From contig NC_051444.1 of assembly GCF_001649575.2 (NCBI RefSeq), forward strand, positions 22,560,306 to 22,624,305: 64,000 nucleotides of DNA, written 5' to 3'. Below the pieces are notes generated by a model. The model was given only the letters and a program-made list of their open reading frames with translations. It was not told the origin of the DNA and did not search any database. Both the position numbers and the translations under genes were made by a program. This document shows positions 44,521 to 57,016 of the stretch, piece by piece. The stretch's first letter is position 1; each line of letters begins with the position of its first letter. The stretch comes from Kryptolebias marmoratus. Its lineage: Eukaryota > Chordata > Actinopteri > Cyprinodontiformes > Rivulidae.

Positions 44521-47195
44521 AGTTCTAGGCCTTAAATTTCGTACATTTCATCAGTTCAACGAGGATCCCTTTATTCAGGATAAACATTCTGCTAATGTGC
44601 ACTGATTTTCTGTCCGCTGTGAATATTATGTTACCTGGATGGTGGTTTTTAGCTGAGCCACAGGAGTGGAGCACATCTCAAACACTCCAGTATAAAAGTC
44701 TGTAAATGTCCTCCTGTCCTGCACACCTGTTTGTTCTTCACTCCTGTGCTCAGCCAACTCGGCTTTCACTCTCTTTTTCTTCTTATTCCTATCATACAGG
44801 AAACTGGAAATTGCTACTAATTGCCAGCCAGTGTTCACACTCTGCAGTTATACTGTTCACCAATGTCATGCTTTTCACAATTTCAACAAGCAGTTGTAGA
44901 CATCAGCTGTTGGAGATGAGTTGGAGACTCAAAATTCTTAAAAAATAAGTATTGCAGTCTCACTGACTTCTGAGTGTTTGCAACCTGTGATTCGAGCAAT
45001 CAATTTTTGAAAATAATGGCCTATTTATGTGCATGGCTTGCAAATGATGAATGATGTTTGCAAACTAGTCACCAACAGTCGCAGCCCAGTGAGACACTGA
45101 CTTCACCATTACCATATCTCAGTTTAAAGTCTGGAGTGTGTGTGAGATCGCTTATTTAAAATAGGTAGTTGTGGAAGCAGATTTTCTTCCTTTGGTAAAA
45201 TAGGGCCAGATGCAGCAGATCACTCTGAACCACTGGACCCTCCGTCTTGACATTCTTATCTCCAACACATACCGCTCTGTCAGGGGTCAGCTGTTGGCAG
45301 AGACGCAGGCAGGGAGGGTTGTGGGAGAAAGTGTTTAAGGGAGGTTACCGCTATCTACCCCTGTGCTGTCTCACTGAAGGGGGGGAGAAAAAATTGAACA
45401 ACAGCAAAGAAACCTCAGACAGAAGAACAGATGACTACTGCTGCACAGATGAACCCCTTATTGTAAGTGTGTGGATATTGGTGGTGTTTCATATACAGTG
45501 TAACCTACTCTTGCAAGGGGATTGTCAGCATCTATAATCCAGTTAGAGGTAAGGGTAGTAGTGGGGAGGTGGGGGTGCGCTTAGCCCCCAGCTCAACAGC
45601 AGGGCTGCTCACAGGTCATTGAACTCCCTTATTCTCCTCCTCACTCCTTTACCCTTACCCCCCAATCCAGCTCATCCTTCCACCATCGCTCCCCCATAGC
45701 TGCCCCTACCTCTTCCTCCTGTCGGTGAAGATTACCCAAGACAGACTATTTGAGAATGACAGATAAACAACAGCTCAATAGAGGTACACTGTTTATCGTG
45801 TTTGTTTCATTATTTTTGAAGTCCTTAAGGACTAAAGGATTTCATCTTGCAGAGTTAAATCTATTGCACAGACATGGGAAGCCTGGCTAAGCTTTTCAGA
45901 GTCATACCTACAGGGGTTGCGCTGTTGATAGTTAGGATGTGTCAGAATTTTGAAAGGGGGGGGGCAAACTGATGCATACTTTACAACAGATATGTCTGAC
46001 CATCTTGTTTAAGGCTTACAAAATTGTTGTGAAATTGTAGGGAGATTTTTAAAATTATCCGCAAATGCACTGATGTACTTCAAAAGTGACATCAAAATAC
46101 TTTGATTCAACACATATCTTTCAAAGTTTGGAATATTTGATATAAGTGCCTTCAGCATTCATGTAAACAACACAGATGTGACCAAAGCAGCGTGATGCCG
46201 GCCTTTGATCCCGGAGTCTCGACTTTGATCTGGCTCACGGAGTAAAACATGTATTTTCCGAGGGGGAATATGGGCAGGCTCCACAGCAAAATGGTCCTGG
46301 CAACTTAAGCCAAACATTGACTTAAGCTGCTATCGCAAAGCACAAACAGAGAGCTCAACAAATTAACTAAACATATTTACTAGTCTCGTATGTTTAGGGC
46401 AGCATGCCCTGCGAGCCTTGAAAAGTGTTTGAGTTGCTATTCCTCTAATGCATATCCAAAACCCCCATGTACCACATCTGGATTAATGTAGGAGCTTTGA
46501 CACAGGTTATGTTGATACCCTATTTGCACAAGTACAGACAGGAAAGAGCTTCAAGAAAATGAGAGCCACTGACCTAATACTTCTGACCTTCTCAGCACCT
46601 CCACTGACAAGGACAGGATTTTTACCACCAGCGCCATTGCAAATAATTTGTGCTAATTGCCTCTGAAGGCAATTACTGCCAAAAGAAGACACAGAGGAGG
46701 AATGCTGGGGAAAAAAGTGGTGCAGGATGAACTGCATATTAATGGCTAGCATCAAAAAGCAGGCCTCTTTGAAGTGCTGCTGTGCTATCAGCATGTGATG
46801 GGAGAGCTGATAGAAGAAACTGGACAAGAGACAGGTTCTTCAAAACACATGGCTGGCTGCTCGTCGGGTTCACTTAACCCACAGCGGAGTGGGTTTCAGA
46901 GTGTGTTCAGTCACCGCAGAGAGAGTCTATACTATCAGATCCAAAACCGAACAGGGGGGTATCAGTGTCATATCTGTCTATATCCGTCTATAGACAGTTT
47001 TCAGGTTTCTATGCTATAAAAAAATATTCATGAGTTAGTGTTTCAGATGAATCTGTAGAAAAAAGACGTAAAAACTAGAGAAAGTGTGAGTAGTTACACT
47101 GAATATGGCTGAGATTTTACACAGTGGAACTACACAGGTTATATTTCAAGTCAGATGCAATACATGTTTATTTAATTCTTCACGATGAAGTCTGA
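44521..47195. other. Gene-free stretch with a unique island at about 46,190-46,900
   Basis: No host gene is supported. 46,540-46,830 is complex and non-repetitive and holds the homeodomain-like inverted pair at 46,654-46,675. A poly-G run lies at 45,957-45,964. Confidence 0.4.
46654..46675. promoter_or_regulatory. Inverted pair of homeodomain-type sites
   Basis: TAATTGCC and GGCAATTA are perfect complements separated by six bases (TCTGAA). TAATTG is a core recognised by many homeodomain proteins. Function is not shown by sequence alone. Confidence 0.3.
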
Positions 47196-47392
47196 TACAG
47201 TAAATGGACTGCATTTTTATGTGGCGAATTTCGAGTCCACTCAAAGTGCTTTCCCACTACAAATCCCGTTCACCGACATTGAATCCCCCAAATCAGGGGC
47301 TCCGTGGGGTTTTGACATGTAGTGGGGGAAGCCGGAATCGAACCATCAACCTTCTGATTACGACTGCTCTTCCTCCCAAGCCACAGAATGGC
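47196..47392 (-). mobile_element. tRNA-like SINE of a second fish family, degenerate
   Basis: TAAATGGACTGCATTTTTAT, then CCACTCAAAGTGCTTTCCCA, then GCCGGAATCGAACCATCAAC, CTTCTGATTACGACTGCTCT and CCAAGCCACAG form the usual order of this common fish SINE. The complement of the right end gives a tRNA-like head with a B-box-like GGTTCGATTCC. The middle is deleted. It is not a working tRNA gene. Confidence 0.75.
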
Positions 47393-50300
47393 ATTTGAGA
47401 TTATTTTTTCTACACAGATTTTCATTTGAATGTTAAATGTCATTTTCAAAAATATGCTGAATTCACACAGATGCATTCAATAAAAAATAAAAAAGAAAAT
47501 CACAGGAACTTTGGTGCTTCGCTTTGGTCTTTCTTTAGATATTTAACTCTGGCATAACTGCACATGTTGTCTGGTTGGTAGCTTTACCTCGCCTCTAACA
47601 CAGTTAATGCACAGCTTCTTGTCACCAAAGGTATCATTCTCAGTTTTGAGTTTATACGCTTTTGGAAAAAAAGGTTTTGGGAGAGCTGCTTTAAATACCT
47701 TTGATCCTGCAGTAGTACTCTAAATGTGCCAGTACTGGTTTTTGGCCATGTTGTATCTATGTTTACCAAGCAACAGTTGTGACCATATCACTGCTTTCCT
47801 TGCTAGATATGATCAAAATATCCAACAAATGGACTAGCTGAGTTGTTGAAATGCTGCTAGTTGACATTTTGTGATATTTGCTTCTGCTTAGATGCAGAAA
47901 TCTTACTTTGACTGTGTACAATATTCAGCAAAAATACAGATGTTCTGCTTTGTGTATCTTTGCAATTACTTCTTAAAATTTAAAACAACAACATCAACAA
48001 CAACAATAATAATAACTATACATTTGGATGCACATTATTTTGATGTTAGATACAAACTTTGAATCGAAAATATATTTTATTAAAAGAAGATTATTTGTTT
48101 GCTTTGTTTTGTTTTGACCCACTTTAGACATAAAGAAAGTGGTACAAATTGGTCATGAGTCCCAATGTTTAATCTTTATTTTGTACTTTAATTTTATTTC
48201 CTACTAGTTTCATGACTGAGTCACACTCTGACTCAGTCTAGTTTGGGTCAGAGAATGAATACGGCTTAAATTTAATACACCTTTTTAATATTACCTTTGA
48301 TGGTAGGTCATTTGTTTTGCATTTATTTTTTTCTTCAGACCATTGCATAGCCAGAGTTGGCTAGTTAATTAAATAAACAAACGAGTAAAATTTTAAGTCT
48401 CTTTTCCTCAAACAGCATTTATCCCAGTCTTTTCAAGGCCATTTTTAGGCTTTTGTTGATGTTGCTTTTGTTTTATAGAGTACGAACTGATGTACTAGCA
48501 GCCATCGGCTCTCAGTATCTGTCACTCTTGCTCAGTGGCTGAGGTCTGGTGTGGTGCTTTAGTCTGTAATTTCTCTCCTCTGTCTCTCACCCCCGGAGGG
48601 AAACAACAGGCCTGTAAACCCAATGAGAGCTGGCCTGTGCAGTAAGAGAGAACGAGTACTCAGGAAAAAAGGGATAAACTGTCTGTGTGAGAGCCTGGTT
48701 TACTCCTCAGGATCTGTGAATGTGCCTTACCTCTGGGTAGAGTATGGGTCTCAGCTTGACAGCCAACACTATAATTCCTCACTGTGACCCCTGATAGCCA
48801 GGGTCAACACAATATCACCATCACACCGGCTGCCACGGAGCAGCCTGGGGAGAGGTGGGGTTTGTTCCCCTCGCAGACACAATGTGAATCCAATTACGCG
48901 CTTTGTCTCTGGCCAGTGTGCAATCTAAAAGGCATGGTGGGGAAACCCTGGGTGAGGAAGAATAACACCTCTGTCAAGCCAATTTCACAACTTAGCCTTA
49001 TATTCAGTGTCATTACATAAAAGGATTTTAATCATTTTAAACTGGTTATGCTTTTAAGGTTGCTGCTGTAACAGCACAAATGCACTAATAAGTGACTAAA
49101 ATATTTGTATTTAGCTGCGAGTGCATTTATTACCTTAATGTTATTAATGCGAACTGAAAGCAGATCATTTCGAGTACATGCCAAATTATCTTTCTTGAGA
49201 GCTGACACTGATGGACAGTAAAAAAATACCAAACTATCGAAACTGACCTGAAGAGGGTTACTGTTTAGTGAGATTATTTTGAAAAATGCATGTCAGGCAT
49301 GTGAAAAAAAAATTGACCAGTAAGAAGTTTGACATTGTTTAGAAAATTTTGATGCAGTTTATGCATCAAATAGTCCAAGTTAGTTTTATTTTCAACTGTA
49401 AAATGTTGCGTTCGCCAAATCATCAAGCCTTAGTAATGAAACAACTGGCACATTCCATATTTTCCTTCCTGTAGGCAGATTTTTAATTACCTGTGATTTG
49501 AGTTTGTCAAATATCATACTGCACATGTGTACACATTTCTTTTCTGGGCCCCAAAAAAATTTAATCAAACTTTATTAAGCTTTATAACAATTAAGCACAG
49601 ATGCTAGAGCTTGGTTTGACAAAAATCACTATTTTGCAGTCCAAAAACGATCTCACTAGAAAGCCCAACGTGCATTACTCTGCAACAGAAATTATCTTTC
49701 CCCCTCCCACCCACCATCACAAACAGTAGTTTCCTGCTGTTTGGATGATGTTTGCTACAGTTTACAGACAAAACTCACTCCAGTCCAGAATAATTTGGGC
49801 AAGTAATGCTACAACAAAAACAAAACAAAAAAGGAAAAAAAAAGCAGTTTAAATATTAGTCTCTTTAACTTCATGTGATTAACTGACTACTGCAGAAACA
49901 CAGAATATAATCAGCTTTACACAACGATACTAAAATATTATAAATAACTGAATACTGTATGCAGTTTTTACATGCATATATATTTTGCAATACATTAAAT
50001 ATAAATAGTTGATGCAAAATGTTACATATAAGGAACTCCATGTTTAAACAGAGAGCCACCTGTGATTGCAAATAAAGACGACTTTGGGTCCATTTATTGA
50101 TTTATTTTTGTCTTATAACCAAACATGCTTTTGGGGGCATTTCTTTGACAAGTTCTTGTTCTCTGAACACATTACGCCTTGCAGCAAAGTAAATATCACA
50201 GATTCATGTTTCTGCAGCTGCCTCTCTCTGACCCAACTTATTGATTTTCTCCCTTTTGAAAAATACATTTGGAAAAAGCCCTAAGCTATCTGACACTGCT

Positions 50301-52339
50301 GAGGGGCCTGACAGACACCGGCTCGCCTCCCGGTCCCATGGGTACTTTATGGGACCCCAAGCAGCTTCGGTTGTTGAAGAAGTCAGGGGTTATCCTGTTA
50401 GGCCATGTCCTGCAGGTCCCTTTCCCTTGATACTGACATCCGAATAAATCTCCAGCACCCCCTCCTATCACACACACACACACACACCTCCCCCTTCTAG
50501 TGATGTTGCAACATGAAAGTGGTCAGAGCCATTACCGCTGGTTACTACAATAGACAAACATCACCTCTGTGTTCATACCATACTCCTCCATCTCCTCTTC
50601 CTTCCTCTAGCTCGTGTTCTTATCAGTCCATTCCTCCTCTGCCTGATTCACTTCTTTTCACTCCTTTGATTTTCGACTGTCTTTCCATCCTGTGCCTGGA
50701 GAAACCGGCCTTGGACGGCCAGTTTCCTCTGACAGAAGAAATATGAGCACAATGGAGCTCTTTGGCTGTCCAGATTCCTCTATCTAATCGAAACACTTAC
50801 AACAGCTCAAGGCTTTCCACTCCCTGCCTCTGAAACCGTCAAAGCACCATTTATTCTGTGCAAAGTTGTCAATTAAAAGAAGAAAAAAAAACACGTGAGA
50901 TTCTATAAAAAATTCTTCTTTCTCTGCTGTAGCTACTTTAATCTATACTTGGAGCTGTATTGTAAATCTTTACTTGTTAACCTTTGTACCCTATTATTTT
51001 CTACTTGGTTTAGAGGCCTGCATAGGACTGGTTTGCACTTGCAAAAGGCACATTTGGAGTGAACTGTTCAAGGGCCTCTTTGAGGGTTAAGAGGACTGGG
51101 GAACCTGCTGAAGGAACTTCATGCGCTTTTTCTCGAGCAACATTTACACCACAGATAGGGAAGCTGAAAAGACAATAACTAGTGGATGACTAGTGGATGA
51201 TTGTAATTTTTTAGAAGCTTACATTAAAGAATGCCACTGAGCTTTAAGTATTTTGAAAGAGGGAATGTTGTACTGGGGAGCATCTATCAAAGATATTTTC
51301 TTTGTATAGCTGCACCCTATTTTTCAAAGGCTGCAAAATAGGGCGCAGTTGCTCAAGCACAACTGGTTATTACATTTATATATTCTCAATTTTTCTCCCC
51401 CATTTTTGACATAATTGGGCCCACATGCATGTAGAAATAAGCTAAATGAAAATAAAAAGAAAAAAAATATCTGTCTCTCATTCAAAGTTTATGTCAGATG
51501 TGCTGAAGCCGTTAATGTCTTTGTCATGTGTCCACATTACAAAAGGGTTTTTAAGATTGATGTTTTACAAAACTGTGAAAAGATATGTCCTCTAATACTG
51601 TAAAGTGCAGAGCGGTCCCAGTTAATTGTCTTTATCAGAAATTGTTTATATCTGTCTTTTTAAAATTTCTTAGATAAACATCAGAGACAGCACAAGTTTA
51701 CTTCGCACCATAAGTTAGTTCAACAATAATCCTGAAATTTGCGAATTAGGGTTATTTTTCACATTCACATAAATTAACGAATAAATGGATACTTTATTTT
51801 CCCCTGAGGGAAATTGTCTCTTGAGTTGATTATTATTTTATATATATTTGATATTTGACCCCTGTGATCTCTAAAAAAAACATTTGCAGCAATGAGCACA
51901 TGACGTTTTTGTGATAGTGAAAGAGAAATTGGTGTGTGAAAATTATACATCAACTTGGCTGTCCACAGGTAGTAGATTGATGTATTTGACTAACATTACT
52001 GAAGGAAGTGAGCAGCCAGACTGTCTGTCCATAGGAATTAAGTTGTTTTGTGCGTGACTGTGTCAGGTTTTGTATCTGTTAGTATTTGTGCCTGGAGGAG
52101 CACAACAGGAGAGCAAACCCATCAATAAATTCATCCCAACAACATGTGGCACGGATATTACAAAATATGTAGGAGTCTAAGGTTGATTCAGAAGTACAGA
52201 ATTTGAAGGGTCTGGGAGAGTAACAAACACTATTCCACATTTTCATTTTTATTAAAAGTCCAGTATTATGAATTTGATTTTCCAGTTGAGTTACACGTCA
52301 GAATAATTAAAGGCCTAGCATTCATTGAAGAAATGCATA
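47393..52339. other. Gene-free stretch with two unique islands
   Basis: No gene is supported. GC-richer, non-repetitive islands lie at about 48,480-49,000 and 50,280-50,460. A (CA)n run is at 50,467-50,487. At 51,778-51,835, GGATACTTTATTTTCCCCTG and GAGGGAAATTGTCTC look like an inverted LINE tail. The rest is AT-rich. Confidence 0.4.
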
Positions 52340-52672
52340 TCACCCACCACCTTTTAGACGATGCGATGGTGATGATTCTCAGCCACTTTCACACCAAATT
52401 TTAACTCAATATCTTTAAAACTGACAGAGTTTACAGACAGTTTTTTATTAGCTAAGACTGATCAGACGTGGTGGCCATCTTGAATTAGGTTGACCCAAAA
52501 GTTAAAAAGCTGTCCATCCAATGACCACTTTCTGAGTTTCATTAAAATTCATCCAGTGGTTCATGAGATATTTTACTAACACCACAGACAAATAAACGCA
52601 CACAGGCTCACACACACAGACACACAAGTAAAAACACTGACACTAGACTTTCACCGTTCAGCGGTGAGTGAT
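52340..52672 (-). repeat. Unnamed interspersed repeat, copy 8 (minus strand)
   Basis: The complements of the family landmarks appear in reverse order: ATATCACCCACCACCTTTTA, GTGGCCATCTTGAATTAGGT, TTCTGAGTTTCATTAAAATT, CCAGTGGTTCATGAGATATT. This copy also shows the probable outer end, TTTCACCGTTCAGCGGTGAG. Confidence 0.8.
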
Positions 52673-54971
52673 ACTGTAAATATGCATAATGATTTGCTGC
52701 ACCTGATGCTTTAAAAGTATGTATTTTAATTTTGTTCATTCAACAGTGTTTTATCACTGTTTTTAAGCAAGCTAGTTTTAGGGGTTGTCCTGGCGTTTTT
52801 TTATAAATTAGTATTAGATTTCTGACTGCGCCCTGTTTTATTTTTGTTGGGTTTTTTTCTTTACTTTCTTATTACAAATATGATTGACTTACCCAGATTT
52901 TCCTCCCTTCTTTGCTGTTGCATAAACACATAAGCAGGGGTGAGATAAATACTGCAAAACACAACAGCACAGTAACTTTATATTCCCTAGCACAATCAGG
53001 AATCACAGCGTGAAGTGTTTCTTATTCCGGCTCTCGGTGCAACTAAATCTCTCCAGAATGCTGTGTGACAATGGATGAGCACTTAGAGCCACTGTCCTGT
53101 TGGCAATCACTGACTGGCTGTTACTAACCCTGTCATCAATTTAGAGCGTAGATTTTCAATTTAGGAGCAGAAGCTCTTATTTTCACACTCAGATATGATT
53201 TCTACCCTCATAGAAGAATCCTGCTTGCTTGCAGGTTTCCTTCTCCTTGTGATCTTATGTGCATGAGTGAAACACACGCTCTGATTGTTTTTTTCCTCCT
53301 TAAAAATGTTCTGCTTTTGCTTGAAATGTTGTGGCACCTTCACCTTGACTAAATATAATTCAATAAAATAACTGTGACGTTACTGCCTTCTTATGGGAGT
53401 GCTAGTTTTGGTCAAGATGAGCAACATTGGTTAAGACATTGTTTGTTTAGCTCATTATAAAAAAAACTCTGCATGTCCACACTGTTGTACTGTAAACCAA
53501 AAGAATTAGTACTGTTGTTTAAGAGTAGGCTGTTTGTGACCATTGACTGACAGAAAAAAAAGACAAGTGATGAGTGATGAGAGAGTTGGGCTAGAAGAAC
53601 AGAGTGATAAAAACCTGTACTTATGTGCACTGCTACATACTTAAAAGAACCTAAAATAGAGTCGTTAAAGGTAAAACAAGCAAAACAAAGGCTAAAAGGA
53701 GCAAGAAAATCAAGTTAAAACTAAAAGCAGCAGAACAGTGGTTAGGAATTAAAAGGAGCAGAACAGTAGCAAAAGTTAGCAAAACCCCCTGAGATCTCAA
53801 GTCTCACACAGTGAGAGTGAGACACACTCATTTCAATGAATTCAAACACTCACATTTCTCATGCTGATTAGTGATAAAGCTCAGCATGCAGAATTAACAG
53901 GCTAGGAATGAATCAGGTGAATTTGTTTTGCTGTCATGAGTTAGCAACCTATCAGCCAATCACAAAATATCTCCTGTTGCGTGATACACAGACCTATTTA
54001 AATCATCATCTGCTCTGCCAACAGACCTAAAATGATGGCACTAAAGATACAACAGACACAAAAGGCTGTGAGTCAAGCCATGATCAAAAACACAACAACA
54101 CAGATGCTTGATTGACGAAACGCTATGAAGAAACTATGTGAAGAAGATTGCTGCTATCCACATTTGGATAATTCGTCAGTCAGGAGGAACCACAAGGGCA
54201 GAAGAATTGTGTCAAATTTCAGGCGAGAAATCCCTCAAACTTTGTTTTTTCTTGTTGTCTTTTGAATGGACAGCTGACAAATCAGTAAATTACTGCCAAC
54301 TATGGCTGTAATAAAAACTCTGTAGACCCCGGAGTCGAACGCTTCTGACCCATGAAGTGCATGTGCAAAATAATGGTGTGCTGGACAGGCGTGGAAGGCA
54401 TGAACAATTATATTTCTGCCTGTAGTGATACCAAGTCAGTACATGTGAATTTAGCCCTTTTAAAAGGCCTATAATGACTAATTATGCAACATTTTCTAAT
54501 ATTATTGCTCAGAAGAAAAACACTATGCTCTCTCTCAGGGGGTAACTTCATCTCTTCTTCCTCAATTTTCACTGACTCACTTCCAGAAACTAGAGGGTAA
54601 GTTTGAACAAGATATTTGCACACTTTCAGTGTTGTTCCTGTTGTTGTTTACTCAGGCTTTGCATTTCTAAGGGAGGAGAGATAAAAAGAAATGGATGGAT
54701 CAAAAGTGTGAGGCAGAAGGCACACGGCAGTTCAACAGGAGGTCAACAGATTAATGTAGTTGTGGAAAAAACAATGTAGACTTTACTCATTTCGGGGGCG
54801 GCAGAAAAAACATGGTCCTTCCCCCAGCCTTATACACTAACCTCGTATAGCTCTGCCATATGTGTTGCTTTTAGGGCCTGCACAAACACAAGCTTCACAG
54901 CCTGTCCCTGTCTGAGCTCATAAGTCACATTTTGGTTCTGACCTAAAGGTGCCAAGAGTGGTGGCCTCAGG
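52673..54971. other. Gene-free stretch up to the assembly gap
   Basis: AT-rich. Near 53,660-53,790 the motif AAAAGGAGCA(A/G)... recurs several times (CAGAACAGT twice), a short degenerate repeat. No exon is supported. Confidence 0.35.
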
Positions 54972-55008
54972 NNNNNNNNNNNNNNNNNNNNNNNNNNNNN
55001 NNNNNNNN
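54972..55008. other. Assembly gap (37 N)
   Basis: 37 unknown bases directly followed by about 15 G and then (GA)n to 55,040. The gap probably reflects a failed simple repeat; its true length is unknown. Confidence 0.99.
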
Positions 55009-55040
55009 GGGGGGGGGGGGGGGAGAGAGAGAGAGAGAGA
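55009..55040. repeat. Poly-G and (GA)n at the gap edge
   Basis: A G run of about 15 bases joins a GA run of about nine units. Confidence 0.95.
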
Positions 55041-55802
55041 ACTTCCTCTGAGAGTTAGAAGGAGCAGAGGGATGGTGATGAGGTATTACTGTGATGGGAA
55101 ATATAGTGTGCCAGTTGTGTATAACACTTGTCTTACTTAGTGTACATGTGAATGTGTCACATATTATCATACATTATACTTTGCTTTATTTTATCCTTCT
55201 TTGTAAACCACCAATGTCCAGTAAGTTCTCATTTCTAAACAGTCTCCTGCCGGATTATGCCATATATCTTTTTAAGTGAAAGTAAGAGTCACAGGTATGT
55301 TTAAATTACATTTCCCAAAGTGGTTATAGTAGAGCAAGTGGGATCAGGGGGTAGAAGTTCAGAAAAATGACAGTACAAGGTGATGGGGGAGGTGAAGAGG
55401 GGGTTAAGAAGCTCTGTGCATGTGCTTGGTGTCATCTGACTTTCAGGCTGGCTTGCTGATCTCCTCTGATGTACAGTACATGACATGGGCCTTGAAGCCC
55501 AACCCCTAATCAAGGCAACAGCAGCTACAGTTTCCCACCTCCCTATTTTTATACTCAGGCCCACATGAAGGAGGTAACATACCAGCATTTACTGCCTCAG
55601 CCTTTTTCTCCAGTCAGGTGGAATGAGAGGATTGGAAACGACTGGAAGTAGAACTGAAGGGTATCTGAGTAAATCCTGAGATATATGCATGACTTTCAAT
55701 GCTTCAGAGCTTCCAGTTAGCATTGGACGCCCTTCTGCCGCCTGCAAGGCCTGAATGTGGCTGGACTAATGATGGCATTCATGGGCTTGAGGAGAATTAA
55801 AA
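55041..55802. other. Gene-free stretch between the gap and the Tc1-like element
   Basis: Unique-looking DNA; a minus-strand frame of about 95 codons at 55,301-55,588 has no recognised domain. Confidence 0.35.
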
Positions 55803-57016
55803 TACACTCTATTTCCCAAAGTGTTCACTCATCCATCCAAATCATTTAGTTCAGGTGTTCCAATAGCTTTCATGGCCACAGGTGTATAAAATCAAGCACC
55901 TAAGCATGCAGGCTGCTTTTACAAACATTTCTGAAAGAATAAGTAACTCTCAGGAGCTTCCAGCGTGGTACCATGATAGGATGCCACCTTTGCAATAAGT
56001 CCAACTGTGAAGTTTACTCGCTACTAAATATTTCACAGTCAGTTGTTAGTGGTATTATAACAAAATGGAAATGATTAGGAATGACAGTGACTCAGCCAGG
56101 AAGTGGTAGGCCATGTAAAATCATGGAGGCGGCTCAAAAGATGCTGAGGGTCATAAATCACAGAGGTCACCAACGTTCTGCAGAGTCAACAGCTACAGAC
56201 CTCCAGACTTCATGTGGCCTTCAGATCAGCTCAAGAACAATGTGTAGAGAGCTTCATGGAATGGGTTTCCATAGCTAAGCAGCTGTATCCAAGCCTTCCA
56301 TCACCATATGCAAAGTGTTGGCTGCAGTGGTATAAAGCATGCCACCATTGGACTCTAGAGCAGTGGTGATGTGTCCTCTGGAGTGAATGAATCGCACTTC
56401 TCTGTCTGACAATCTGATGGACAAGTCTGATTCAGGTGGTTTCCAGGAGAACGGTTCTTGTCAGACTGCATTGTGCTGAGTGTAAAGTTTGGTTGGGGGA
56501 GGATTATGGTGTGGGGTTGTTTTTCAGGAGTTTGGCTCGGCTGCTTAGTTCCAGTGCAAGGAACTCTTAGACATTTTGGACAATTTTATGTTCCCAACTT
56601 TGTGGGAACAATTTGGGGATGGCTCCTTCCAGTTCCAACATGACTGAGCACCAGGGCACAAAGCAAGGTCCATAAAGACGTGGATGAGGGAGTTTGATGT
56701 GGAAACACTTGACTGACCTGCACAGAGTCCTGACCTCAACCTGACAGAACACCTTTAGGATGAATTAGATCAGAGACTGTGAGCCAGGCCTTCTGTCCAA
56801 CATTAGTGTCTGACCTCACAAATGAGCTTCTGGAAGAATGGTCAAAAATTCCCCCAAACACTCCTAAACCTCATGGAAATCCTTTCCAGAAGAGCTGATT
56901 TAGCTGTAAAGAGTGGGCCAACATCATAATAAACCTTGTGAATTAAGAATGGGATATCACTTAAATTCATCTGCATGTGAAGGGAGAAGTGTGAATACCT
57001 CAGGCAATATTGTGTA
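55803..57016 (+). mobile_element. Decayed Tc1-like DNA transposon with TA duplication and terminal inverted repeats
   Basis: TA flanks the element at 55803-55804 and 57015-57016. The left end (CACTCTATTTCCCAAAGTG) and the reverse complement of the right end (CACAATATTGCCTGAGGTA) are imperfect inverted repeats. The interior is about 1.21 kb, slightly short for a Tc1 element, and holds the remains of a Tc1 transposase on the plus strand (see separate entry). Confidence 0.9.
55939..56935 (+). pseudogene. Tc1-like transposase pseudogene
   Basis: The HTH/paired-like N-terminal half is seen as QPGSGRPCKIMEAAQKMLRV and RTMCRELHGMGFHS near 56,081-56,278. The catalytic half shows [19 protein letters not shown] (56,476 on) and then the PQSPDLN-like segment around 56,720. 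Frame shifts, an in-frame stop after GMGFHS and a deletion near 56,565 disrupt it, and the original start codon is lost. Tc1 transposases cut and paste at TA with a DDE triad; this copy cannot be active. Confidence 0.88.

Noticed and set aside
45247..45537. 96-codon plus-strand frame near 45.3 kb
   Set aside because: It contains no known motif and the composition shifts within the frame; no acceptor or donor supports an exon.
47330..47392. Possible tRNA gene (B-box-like sequence)
   Set aside because: The surrounding sequence is a degenerate SINE; no cloverleaf can be completed.
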